Part shown: one piece after another, positions 51,401-63,200 of the stretch
How positions within the stretch are numbered: position 1 is the first letter of the stretch
How the letters are laid out: every line of letters begins with the position of its first letter
From: Glossina fuscipes
Taxonomy: Eukaryota > Arthropoda > Insecta > Diptera > Glossinidae
Length of the DNA stretch: 64,000 nucleotides
Assembly: GCF_014805625.2 (NCBI RefSeq)
Contig: NW_023998414.1
Span: forward strand, 33,426,495 to 33,490,494
Direction: 5' to 3'
Program-made: the position numbers and the translations under genes
The notes under the pieces: generated by a model
What the model was told of the DNA's origin: nothing
The model's database searches: none
What the model saw: the letters and a program-made list of their open reading frames with translations, nothing else

Positions 51401-54400
51401 GTTTTTTTTATTTGTTGTTATAGAATATATCAACGGCGCTATTTGACCTTTATGGTGATGGGTGCTTGGTTAATGGCCTTCTCAATAATGGTGCCTACTT
51501 GGCGCGGAGTATGGGGTAAATTTGGTCTCGATATAAACATTGGCTCTTGTTCTATACTTCCCGATCGGAATGGTCGTTCACCAAAAGTGATTCTATTCCT
51601 TTTAGCATTTTTGGTGCCCTGCATTTGTATTGTCTTTTGTTATGCTCGGATTTTCTATTTAGTACGAAAAGCAGCGTTTCGTACTCGAGAGCCCGCGACA
51701 TCACCTAAACATCGAATCTCACATGCTACCGAACCAATAATAATAAATCCAATAAGGCATCAAACGTATGCGTGCGATACAGTGAATGATGAAAATCGAA
51801 AACCGTTCACTGTTAACGAAGACTTGGAATACATTGATGTTAATTATTCTTTTGAAGATCTACCCATATCTTATGAACAAATTAGTCATGAAAATTGCGT
51901 AAGCAATTTACAATCAAAGGCAATCAATGTTCGTGCAAGTTTTGAAAATATTTTTAAATACTTTAAGTAACGATTTTCGTTATCCATTGCAGAACTTGCA
52001 GGCAATCACAAAAACTAAGGAAAATTTTATTAATCCAAGTCCAGTTAAAGAGCCGGAAAACTTACTAGGGTAAGTAAATATACATTTGTAATACTATCGG
52101 GGTAATGCTAATAAATTATTGCCTAAACTTCTTGCTTCAATGAATTTATTTGAAGAATGTCTAAGAAATGAGAGAGAAATTTTACCATATTCGAATAGCA
52201 CTCTTCACACTCGGAACTTAACATAAGATGATTTCATCATAAGTGCGGAAAAGTTTTTACAGTTTTATAACAATCATGTACTTATGTAGATGGAGTTACT
52301 TGTTTTCTATTAACATAGAAATTTCTGCGATTTTCGCCATACACTCTATGTATTTTCTTTACTCTTTGAACTTTTCTCTCTCTTTACTATGGGAATGGGA
52401 TAACTATTAAGTTTAAATTTGTAAAATAATGCATTAATAATGCATCTGAAGTTGCCGACTAGATACGAATCTGAAAAATGATCAAAGTAGATAAAAAAAA
52501 AAAAGAAAATTTTTTGATAGTTTAAAGAAAAAGTTCGTGGCGTTTTAATAAATTCATTTTTGAAAAAAAAATGATAACGAGCTGTGAAAAATGATTCATA
52601 TACGGCAAAAATATGGGCAACATTTTGATAGCTTAAGATGGGTAAGGCCCACACTAACGTCATATAGATAAATTTTTTGATAAGCCCAAAAAGAGGCGCT
52701 CATACCGAGCGCGTAAGGTAAGGCGCTTTAGCGAAATTAGAAGCGATTCGTGCATCAAATATGAGCAGCGTCTCCAATCTGATTATAGAACCGATTCAAT
52801 TTTTCATTATCAACAAGTGCAAAATTGGCTCAAATAGAATGATGGAGATAAAAAAAAGACAATTGCGGCCGTAGAGAAATTTTAAACAATTAAAGAAAAA
52901 TTGACTTTTCTTCTGCGTGCCTTTGCTTAATGGAAAATGCGTACAAAAATGATTATATTAGGTATTTGTAAAAATTTTGATCAGGTAAAAATTATAAAGA
53001 AATGCAAAATACCAGTTGAACTCTATGGTTTTGATCTTCCTCTTTTAATGTTATTTTGATTTATTGAGCGTACGCCGACGCTGATCATGGAACACTCAAA
53101 ATTGGCATATTCGACATTAATTTTTATGGTTGCTGGATTTGAAGGTATCAGCTGCCGAAACCCATTAAACACCTTTAAAAGCTTATGGTGATTATTGTGC
53201 TCCATCATACCCCAAATTATCTGTTTTGGTTTCAACAGTTTAAGTAGTAATGGCTTTGACGTTAATGAGAAAGAATGCCTTGGACGATCAGAAAAGCTCA
53301 AGGACCAAGATCCCAATACACACTCTCAAAAGAACTTTCGAATAGCATTAGCAATTGATGAATCAACTGCTTCTTGACCTTTACATGCAATGGGGTATGG
53401 CCAAAAGGAGAAGGAAAACGGCTAACTTGCAAATTGACTGAAAATGCTATTTTGACCGATTGTTGCAAAAGTCGTCCAGGCTATGTTGTTGCAACTCGAA
53501 TGGGAAGTTCTGCCGCACCCAGCGTACTCATCAAACATGGCTGGCCACTAGCTCCGATCGGTTCAACATGGCTTGGCTGACACGCGAGTCCGCAAAGTTG
53601 AAAAAGTGGAAAAATGGATTAGTGGATAATGGTCGCTGGCAAACCAATAGAAGCTCTTTCGACATGTCGCCAAAAAAATATTGTAAAACTATAGAAAATG
53701 ATATCAACCATCTTACCTGATTACCAACTTTTTTCAAGTGAAAAAGTGATCAAAACTTTTGCAAACACCTAATATATCTCACACTCACACATGTCATTAT
53801 TTCATTAGACATAAAAATGTAGACTCAATGGGCAGTGCTTACCGCAAAGCTCGTTAAATTGCCAGCGCCTCGCAAAAATGCTTCAGGTGTTGATATTTTC
53901 TTTTTTTTTTTCATTACTTAAATATAAGCCTAATAAACGCCACGAATATTATGATTACTCTCTCTTTCCTTCTATTCAAAACGCAGTTGTCAAAGATCCG
54001 CTTATTTGTTTTCTTTTAAGCTCTTACATCGAATATTAATAATAATTGATTGAAAAATTAAATCTGTAACAGCGTCGATGTTATGACATTGATTGAATAT
54101 ATATACATTATATATTCTAATCAGATTCTGGATAACATAATCAAGTTTAAAATCAATTGATTATCGATATGTTGGACTTGACCGGTGTGGTGTTTACTGT
54201 ACTCAACAGAGAGGCCTTTAAATGTTAAAAATTTCAGAAATTTTATCGCAATTGCATAACGGTTTTGTCAAAAAAAAAAAAAAAAAAAACAGCGACGACG
54301 GATCATCGAGCAAAATGATACAAATTTCATTTACTTAATTTATATGAAATGCGAAACGAGAAAATGTCTTTGAATTGCGCTGACAAGGCGTCATTAACTT

Positions 54401-54552
54401 TTTTCCTTTATCTGATCTATTTCACCTTGTGTTTATGAATTTCTCTTTAAAATAAACGCATTGCAAACGGTCTGCATAACTCTTAATTAAAAGGAGATAA
54501 AAATGAATTAAAAATTGTTATTAATTTAAACATTAATTGCTTACTGAATTTA

Positions 54553-54608
<56 letters not shown>

Positions 54609-55825
54609 ATCATATCTCCCAAGAAATGAAATTTTTTGTTTATTCATTATAACCATCACAGAAGGATGAGAGGTATATTCATTTCGTCAAAACGTTTGCA
54701 ACACCCGGAACGAAGACGCCATAGAGGATATATATATGTTTTCTTAGTCAGCATTGAACTCTGAATCGATTTATGCCTGCCTGTTTTTTTTGTCCATCTG
54801 TCCGTCCGTCTGTATAATGTCCGCCGTAAAGGTTCTCCTAATCGCAAAAATGAAGCTATCGACCTTGAAACCTTGAAAATTCCGCACGCAGTGCACGTAG
54901 GTTTGTATTGAAAATGGCACAACCCGATCGAAGGGTACATCCACAGTACCTTGTAAACTGAGAACATCTTTGTTTTTCAAATGGTATAAAAAATTGATTT
55001 TTTTTTATATTAATTTCTCATAATCTATAGCAGGAAAATATAGAAAAATTGAAACGTACACTCTATGGGTGATGCTATAGAACCAGGTGGTAAAGATACT
55101 CCCGTTCGTAAAAATGAAAATATCGCCTACAAAATTTGCAAAAGAATTTGAAAATCAACTCAACCGATTTTGGAGGATGCTTTTACGACGCCCATATATC
55201 TTAGCGGTAGAAATTTTTATTTCGAAAATAAAGAAAAAAATCAACCTCGCCTTGCCCCACTCCATATTACATAGCATGAAAATTGAGTTCTTTCACTTTT
55301 CTTATCTTCTTTAGGATAACGGTGACGGGTGTAAAAGATTCGGTCACGACCGAATTTTATTTTCCTATTGGTTTTGCCGTTCATTTTGTAAAGTTTTTAT
55401 GTATGTAATTTTTTCTTTTATCATCCTCTAGACAGCTCTGTGTTCGCAAACCATCTGTAAAGAACTCTGCTACACGATTCAGTTCACGTAAGAATCATTA
55501 TGTTGCTATGGGTAACACTTCAAACGCATCGTCTATCTACCCGGGACGTATGGGCCAAAAGGATCGACGCCTTTTAAAAATGATTTTTGTTATATTTATC
55601 TCATTTGTTATCTGTTATCTGCCAATAACGATTACGAAAATCTGGGAAGGAGGCAGAAGAAATCATCTCTTCAATATTAGCGGTTATCTTCTCGTGTATC
55701 TTACAACTTGCATTAATCCCATCATTTATGTAATGATGTCGTCCGAATATAGAGAGGCTTATTGGAATTTATTGAGATGCCGATGCAAAAGGTCAAAACA
55801 TAAACGATTTCAAAAGCCCATTTAA
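47454..55825 (+). CDS. CG4313: Moody-related GPCR, CG4313-like, five coding exons
   Basis: Rhodopsin-class GPCR, paralogous to Moody. Exons 47454-47660, 47730-47968, 51424-51898, 51993-52069 and 55432-55825 join in frame (introns 69, 3455, 94 and 3362 nt) to 463 residues. The N-terminus is a poly-Asn/poly-Ser stretch. TM1 has GVPGNILT, TM2 NLSISDLLFG, TM3 ends N136-R137-Y138, TM6 has [12 protein letters not shown] and TM7 N428-PIIY. NRY instead of DRY, the VGAWG/RGVWG region after TM4 and the near-identical TM6 tie it to moody. The third intracellular loop is long, with the small fourth exon in it. The 51898 junction (TGC|GTAAGC) avoids an in-frame stop at 51970. If that intron were retained, the receptor would be truncated before TM6. 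The basic C-tail is short (RCRCKRSKHKRF). Poly(A) signal at 55909. In Drosophila the same paralogue pair is adjacent, from memory. Confidence 0.88.
48210..48459 (+). mobile_element. tRNA-derived SINE with poly(A) tail, in GPCR intron 2
   Basis: An A-box-like GAGGCCGAGTAGGC (about 48221) and a B-box-like GTGGATTCAAATCTC (48264) are spaced as in a tRNA promoter. An unrelated body with a stem AAGACTTTTTTTAGTCTT follows. It ends in A29 at 48431-48459. The architecture is that of a Pol III SINE of about 250 bp. Confidence 0.7.
48460..48725 (-). mobile_element. Second tRNA-like element, opposite strand
   Basis: On the minus strand a B-box-like GCGGGTTCAAATCTC lies downstream of a weak A-box-like GCCTACTCAGC. 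A body follows with a CGAGAATCCATTCTCG palindrome and an end ACTTGGGCCTAGTTTTGG. No poly(A) is seen at its end, where the first SINE's tail abuts. Confidence 0.45.
48800..49650. repeat. Two family B copies facing each other
   Basis: At 48838 ATTCGATCGTGACCAAATTTTC is the complement of the family B closing block, so this copy is on the minus strand. At 49330-49640 GGAAGGATGAGGGGTATATT, GTCAAAATGTTTACAAGGCC, AATGAAGCTATCG and GAGAACACCTTTGC form a plus-strand copy. Confidence 0.55.
50155..50975 (+). repeat. Dispersed repeat family B, long copy
   Basis: It opens TTTTTATACCCACCACTG, carries GTAACACCCAAAAGGAAGCT and GTTTGTCCGTCTGTCCG. It closes with TTTAGGATAACAATGATGG then TATAAAAGATTCGATCACGA and ATTTTCATACTTGTTAT. 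Confidence 0.6.
52958..53772 (+). mobile_element. Complete non-autonomous mariner, copy 3, with TA target duplication
   Basis: It is flanked by TA at 52956-52957 and 53773-53774. The left TIR TTAGGTATTTGTAAAAATTT and the right TIR (complement TTAGGTGTTTGCAAAAGTTT, continuing GATCA) match over about 26 bp. At 815 bp it is shorter than the 1.2-1.3 kb of full mariners, and the reading frames are broken. Internal blocks such as CCGATTGTTGCAAAAGTCGT correspond to those of copies 1 and 2. It lies in intron 4 of the CG4313-like gene in sense orientation. Confidence 0.8.
54560..54607 (+). repeat. A48 homopolymer
   Basis: A pure A-run of 48 bases in intron 4 of the GPCR, directly followed by a family B copy. 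It may be the tail of a lost retroposon. Confidence 0.9.
54645..55365 (+). repeat. Dispersed repeat family B, copy in GPCR intron 4
   Basis: It opens TAACCATCACAGAAGGATGA, continues with TCGTCAAAACGTTTGCAACA, TTGAACTCTGAATCGATTTA, CATCTGTCCGTCCGTCTG and AAAATGAAGCTATCGACC. It closes with TTTAGGATAACGGTGACGGG then AAAGATTCGGTCACGACCG, only 65 bp before exon 5. Confidence 0.65.
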
Positions 55826-57171
55826 TAATCAATAATAGTTTCAATATAATCGAAAACTATTAAATTAGTATTTACTTAAGTATTACACCTTAAGTTTGCG
55901 TCTTATTTAATAAAGTTTACATATTATTATATTGAATGAAAAATAAAAAAAAAAAAAAATTATTCTCTTGAGTTTTTCATTATTAAGGTCACGCATTCCG
56001 TCATCTTGTTGCTCAAAATTCATTCGAAATTTTCGAAATCAAAGGAACGAATAAAAGTGAGCCGAAAAAAGAACCGAAAGTAAGAAAAATCGATCTAATC
56101 TAATCTATACATTTTCACGGATAATCACCTATCACTAACTCATTATCAATTACTTTGGAATGATTGCGACGAACCATGTAAATATATCCTAATCGATCCG
56201 TTCACTGAAACGCGGGAATCAAAAAATTGTTATATCGTTTTTGGTCAGGAAACTTTGATGTGCAAGACGTTCTTCACAATGGCCGGGTAATCGCAGATAA
56301 GAGTCGGTCAGCAATAGAGAACAGCAAGTAAGATGACCTTCCGCTTGAACTTCACATCAAACGGTTCAAGAACTTCACATCAACATTTCATAGATAATTT
56401 TGCATTTAGCATGGAAAGCTTTGAGATACGGGTTCATCTGAGAAGAAGACTTGTATTTTTTCGTTAAGCCATTGTGGATTAGATCTAGGAGTTATTGCTC
56501 AACATATATGTATGTTTTTATATGATGTGAATATGTAATTGTTGATAAATCTTTGGCAAAAATTACTGAATAAATGTAGTAGGCGAAGTAGTGTAGGGTA
56601 TCTAACGATCGGTCTTGCCCGTCCATTTGTTTATCCGAATGATACGAAAGAAAGTGTTTTTTGCATCGCCATCCTGGGTATGAAAAGTGAATCGCTTTTA
56701 ACAGTTCCAGAAGAAAGTGACAGTTAATCTGTCAAACGCTATTGAAAGCAATTAATCGATTTGAAATGTTTGCTATGCGAAAAACGAGCGAAATATCACA
56801 AAAAAAAAAAAGGCAACACAATACCAGGTAATTTTTTTTTACATGACATCCGTCCATCCATCCATACAGGAAAATCAGTTCCATGAAACTAGAGATGCGT
56901 TGGAAGCATTCAACGGTTTATTTACCAAACTTGAGTCCTTCTAATTACCATTTACTTGTGCGCATCGATGGGATACGCTCTTGCTCAGCAATACTTTACG
57001 TAAATCTCTCCAAGACGGGTTTGCCTCAAAAAAACCCCAATGGGTTTTTCGTTTTTCATTTTTCATTTTTTTTTTTTTTCAGGTATTAAGACGAAGAAAA
57101 AGGGGTGCGTCCAATAAGAATACTCAATTGCACGAAGAAATTTTCTATTCAGAGGATGGATGAAAATCGAT
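55826..57171. other. Downstream flank of the GPCR with repeat fragments
   Basis: Besides the mariner relic at 56880 there is a family A end fragment at 56575-56625 (GCGAAGTAGTGTAGGGTATC, CGGTCTTGCCC). A short direct repeat of GAACTTCACATCAA occurs at about 56354 and 56380. No gene supported. Confidence 0.4.
56880..57171 (+). pseudogene. Mariner transposase fragment with SPxxYHL motif
   Basis: The frame MRWKHSTVYLPNLSPSNYHL resembles the mariner LGWxxxxHPxYSPDLAPSDYHLF catalytic segment. Both aspartates of that segment are replaced by asparagine. In the tail FYSEDGWK may be a further remnant. It is inactive and lacks recognisable ends. Confidence 0.5.
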
Positions 57172-57784
57172 GTATTCTTTCATTCATATCCGGGTAGACA
57201 TATGATGATAAATAAACTTGAAAAGCGATGTAGTTTGAATTATAAGAACAATCGTTGATTACTTTTTTTATTTCTTTTACTTTTTCAATAATTTTTTTCG
57301 ATTTTACGGTTTATAATTTTTGTTTTCTTTTTTTTTTTTTGTCTTGTTTTTTTTTTGTTTTTTTGTTTTTTTTGTTTTTTTTTGTTTAATATACGTACAT
57401 ATATGTATGTGGTGGTATGTATGTTGAATGTGTATAAATGCATTTATATGTAAGTATGAATCAATAATGTTCGAATTTCCAGCGTATAATTTTATATTTA
57501 ATTTTTTTCATTTATTATTATTATTAGTTGAAAGTTTTTTTTTTTTTTTCATTTTCATTTTCGTTTCAAATTTTGCGTTTTTTTTCCCTTTTCTGTTTTT
57601 TCTTCATATTTGTATTTATCCAATATTTAATATAATAATATGTATAAGAATTATTGTTATTGTTATCGTTATCGTTATCGTTATTCTTTGAATTTCGGTT
57701 TTTTAAAGAGTCTCTTCTTTTTTTTTTCTTTTGTTTAACTATAAATATTCCGTTTAATTTAATATAATAATCATAATAATCTTA

Positions 57785-57820
<36 letters not shown>

Positions 57821-58091
57821 GTAATGATAATAAATAAACTATAGAAAGAGAATTTGAATTTTAAGTTTAAATCTCATGCCATTTTAGCAATAATTGTTTA
57901 ATTTATATAATTATAAATATTTATGTATGTATGTATGTATGTATATATATGTATGTATATTTATGTATATGTTTTCTTTTATGTATAATAAGAGTACATT
58001 TCTGTATATAAATTGTTTATCTATTTAATTTAATAAATATTAAATTTTTTTTTTCTTTTTATTTCTCTGGCCATAACTCATACATTTTCTC

Positions 58092-58122
<31 letters not shown>

Positions 58123-59499
58123 TGGTGCAGCAAACTCTTCAATTTGTTTATGGGGAATTCTGTTTTTTTTTAAAATAAATTTTCATGTTTTTTTTTGTTG
58201 AGAAAAGTCTTTCGCGGGCTAAGTATGTATGCATTGTATAAGTGCCTAAGTATTACATGCATATAAATACAATACGTTCCCCTTACGAAATATCTATGCA
58301 TATTTTACGTTAATATACATACACACGTACAAACGTATTAATAACATACATTATATTATATATATATATATATATATGTACGTATGTATGTGTATATATG
58401 TACGTATGTATGTGTAGGTATTAAACGATTATGATCTTTGTTGCAAATAAAAAATAAATAAAAATCGTAAAATATATTAAGAGGCAGAGAGATTGAGAGA
58501 GAGAGAGAAAGAAAGAGAGGAAGAGAGAGGGAGAAAAATTGAAAGCAATTTGCATACCTTACGATTAAATCAAACCCATCTTTTCGCTTCAGTCCGATCG
58601 GTAAACCATAAAAGAGAAAACTATGTTTTTCGATTTAGGGCGAATTTCAGATAAAAATCTCCCCCTTTCTGCGATCGGATTCACGAACTGCGGTTAGGAC
58701 AGATAGAAGTTTGATTTTGAATATATAATCAAATTTCGTATATATGAAAGTTTGTTCACTTTTCGATACGTTTTTATGCCTTGTCTTTCAAATCGTGATC
58801 GACGATACTCGAAATGGAAAATTTCTAATGCAATCCACAAAATTGTAAGCAAACTTAGGACTTTCCATCCGACATCAACTGACCATAATTAAATCAACCC
58901 ATAATCGGAAGCGTCCAGACTATTATTGAAAATGTTTTCAGTTTCCGTTTTTGTTTCTATTTTCGGTGTTTTTTTTTTTTTTTTTTTTTCTCTAAATTAT
59001 TTTTTTAAGCTCTTTGGCTTGGCGTGTTTGTAACCGACCGAATCATTCAATTCTTCTGCTGATTCGAAAGCAACCAGATAAACACGGACACCGACCAACT
59101 AATTATCTATTCAATCCTTATACCGGACAAGCAAAAGAATGAAATTCAAAAGGAAAAAGAACCGAATTTTATTAAAAAGGAACAAACTATATTCCGGAGA
59201 GTTCATTCGGCTCAATGAGTTAATTTCACTGACTTTTTCCATCACACATCCTTTTATTATTAATAAACAGAAAGGGTTAGGTATTTTCTTTTTTTCTTTT
59301 TGCTTTTAATTTTTCTAAACTGGAAGTATTTTGAATACAGACCAAATTGAATTATCTAACGTAAATCCATAGTAAAAAAAAAAGTGGAAAAAACGAGGAA
59401 AAATAAGATTACGTTCTAACTCTAGGAAGAATATAACAACATGAACACAACTCAAAGAGTGAAAACATTAATGACTAATAATAATCCAGTACTTTTAGC

Positions 59500-59547
<48 letters not shown>

Positions 59548-59606
59548 AAATATATGATTTACTACTGTGCAAGGTATTGTGTTTTTAAAGGATTGTGCAA
59601 ATAATT
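57172..59606 (-). other. Sik2: Probable Sik2 3' UTR and flank, low complexity
   Basis: Lies directly downstream of the Sik2 stop codon. Very T-rich on the plus strand, with (AAT)n at 57781-57823, ATGT-type repeats near 57920-57970, (AT)n at 58353-58376 and 59500-59539, and a GA tract at 58480-58535. Many minus-strand AATAAA words exist, so the poly(A) site cannot be placed. Confidence 0.35.
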
Positions 59607-59862
59607 TTAAGCAGTTTCCAGATGCTCGGCCAATTCGAGAATGGGACTTTCGCTAAGCGGTTTTATAACAACAGTTTGCCAATTCGGTGCATAGAGAGTT
59701 GTGGTAGTGGACGACGATGATAGTGCGCTGGATGATGATGGAGTGCTCGATGATGTACAAGTGGACGATGATGTTTGCAATGATGATGACGGTGCCGTTG
59801 GCTAAATGCAAGCAATCAAGAAATCGAAAGAAAAAGAAAAAAACAAAAGAAAGATTGGGAAA

Positions 59863-59910
<48 letters not shown>

Positions 59911-60259
59911 GAATAAAACGTTAAACTTTACGTTACGTTTTTTTTTAGTAGTTGCGATAAAATAACAACGGAGAGTTAACAATTACATGGTATGCATGCG
60001 ATGGTGTGGCTGGCGCTGGTGAACTCGGTGTCGAGCCACGGCCACCTCCGTTCTCCAATTTAACGGGAGAAATCTTTTTGTGAACCACCGACGATCCCCA
60101 CGTCTCGGACATTTGCCGATTCATGCTGGGGCTTTTACTACGCGGCATTGCTAACAATGCCACATCCGCCGATTGTTGCTTAATATAGGTGGTTTTCATA
60201 AAACTGTTTACCGCACCCATATGATGCGTGTACGCCCCCACCGGTGTCAGCGGGGTATT

Positions 60260-60293
<34 letters not shown>

Positions 60294-63200
60294 GGCTGAT
60301 GCTTGCCATTGCTTTCCATTAAACTTAAATCTACGTAGTCCTCATTATGCCCTAAATTAGAAACCAATGGCGTTGACGCCTGTGGAGGTGTGGGCGGTGG
60401 CGCTGTCATTGGACTAACTGGTATCAAAGTAGGAGGATGAGTAGCCATTTTATACGCATGATCCCTTAAAATATGTTGTTGACGCGTTAAATGCGTTTCT
60501 AATGCATATTGCTTTTGGAAAAGTTGACGCTTCTGCTGCAAAAGACGATGTTGTAACAATTGCTGCTGCAGCGGCGGCTTTTGCAACGGCACCATCGCCG
60601 TGGTGCTTAGCTGATGATAAAGCATACCTTCATGTCGCGGCAAGCTACCCACATAAGAATTACCACCACCGTCGAACCGTAGATAATGTATTAGTGAGGG
60701 ATGTAAAGCGCCATTTTTATCAGTGTAGTTTTCCAAATGTTGATGTTGAGCGTACGCTTGCTGCAGTTCTAGTGGCAATCGATTAGACAAAGTATAAAAT
60801 TGACTATGTTGAAATTGACAATTATTTAATTCATCCAATGGCAAATTGGATCTGAATTTATTTTTTAAGGTTAAAGCCTCTCTTTGCAGTTGTTGTAATT
60901 CAAGCCAGCCATTACGTTTATGGATATCGTAACGATAGCTGCCGTATGAGGAGCCATTATGTAATGGACCAGCCGCTCCCGTTAAACCTTGAGCCACTAA
61001 GCCATCACTAGCTCTCCGACCTTCTCTATAATCAAATCAATAAATTTGTAAAATTAATTTTCTTATAAATGTGGCAAATGTGTATGTGTGTGTGTGTGTA
61101 TATGTGTGTGTGTGATAATCGCCAAGAATTTACCTAAAATGTATAGGCGAACGTTTATCGGTGTAAGGATTCGATTTTGTTGATAACATAGACGTTGTAC
61201 TAGTTACGGATGGTGACATATACATGCAGGAATTATTGCTATTGTATACCGATCTCTCTGACGAGTGGTCAGATGTGCCCCCGGAAACCGCTGCGGCTAA
61301 GGTCGAATTGCTGGCACAAGAAGGTAAACTGCCAGCAATATCGATGCTGGTTACCAAATTGAAATCAATGCTTTCGAATGTTGAACAATTGCTTTTTGAC
61401 GAACCACGGCTCAAATTTTGACTTAAGCTTTTCGAATAGCTACCGATGACACCGCTTGAGGAACTACTGCTCGCAAATGACTGAATGCGTTGATTTCTTA
61501 AATCATTGGAAGATTGTGATGTATCTGCGGTTGTGCGTGTGGAAAGAAAGGGGCGCACTTGAAAGGCATTTATCAAATAAAAATGGCAAAAAAAAAAAAT
61601 AAATAGAAACGGATTTTACCTTTTGTATCGTTGCCTATATCTGTTTCACAACCTTCATCTGTACTGGTTGAGCTGCTTTGATTGGTTACTTTCTTGCCTG
61701 AGCCATTCGTTGTTGATTTCTCGCTTCCATTGGAACTACGTACAATAAACAGATTCGTGAATTTAATGAAAACAAGCGATTACGTAAAAGTATATATAGT
61801 ATGAATATAGGATCCACAGGTTTTTTTCTATCTGTCTTTCTTTTACATCGCGGAGTACCGTGAAAAGAAAACACGATAAAAATTGAAGTAAAAAGATTTG
61901 TCTACGATAAATATTCTCCAGTTCGCATAAAAAATGAAAATATCGACATTAAATTTGGCATAAACACTGAAAGTTCTTTCACGCGGCCTGATATTGAAAT
62001 CGAAGCAAATCGCTCAAAAAAAAAAAAAAAAAGCTTACAGCGACAAGTCTGTCTGTATATCTACCCAACCATCTACTATTCGCCTACAAAATTTGCAAAA
62101 GAATTTGAAAGTGACCCAAACCGATGAACCGATGAATCAACTCTTCTACAACGCCCACATACCATTGCGGCAAAAACTTTTCACGACCGAATATAATTTT
62201 CTTAGTTGTTTGCATTTTTTTTCGAACTCTACGTTAGCCTAGCGTAAAAGAAGCGGACAACAATTTAAATGAAATGGAACGTAGCTAGTGAGTTAGAGAA
62301 GAATACTAGAAGAAAAATGCCTGCAATGCAGAAGATCTAAACGTTAAAAATAATAAAAAAAAAAAATGTAATCTTATTGCTTGTAATTGTAGATAACTGT
62401 ACACAGTATTTTACCATTTAGAAAATTGTTGACCGAACTTATCTATAGCTATAGATCATAAACTTGCTTTATTCAGAATAATATCTCAATTCGCTTACCT
62501 GTTATACATTTCGATAGTAGTCTTCATGTTCTCTTTATCACTTGATGCAATTTTATGATCACTTGTTGTAGTAGTGGTGGCCGAATTCGTCTTAGATTTG
62601 GTGGTTTCCTTAAAATCTGGTTTCTGAAAAAATGAACAACAATAATAAGCAATCATCCTTATTGAAAGGAAAAAGGCAAAAGACTCGATTGACTAACTCG
62701 TCCAGAATTGCAATTTATTTTTTTTTTTGTATGCAAAGGTATTCTCCAACCTATTTAGGCCTGCGTTACAAGACAGAAATCAAAATATCTCGTCAGACCG
62801 ATTAAGTAATGAAATCCATTGGCGATACTTTTTCTGCATGAATTCAATGAAATGCGAACATTAAAGAGATATCATATAGTTGATCTTCTATTTAGAAATC
62901 AATTGATCGTTTATCGTTTCGTAAATTAATTTAATGAGTCTTCTAACTATTAATGAATATATAGTTTCTGTTTCATTCATTAAAATATCATGCTTGTGCT
63001 ATTATATTGTTTGCATTGGGCAACAATAAACTGTAATCCCATTATTGTTCTCATCTCATCATATTTATGTAAATTAAATATTTTATTAAAAAAAATATAT
63101 ATAAATAAATATCTTCATTCATTTACCTCCAGTGGTAGTGGGCTTTCTTGTAATGTCTGGAAAAGTTTTGTGGCCTCAGCCGACATCTTGAAACGAAATG

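Noticed and set aside
59653..59982. 109-codon minus-strand ORF at the Sik2 3' end
   Set aside because: It reads across the intron and uses the wrong frame of the last exon. The frame ending LAEHLETA joins in phase to the upstream exon and gives a coherent Ser/Thr-rich tail.
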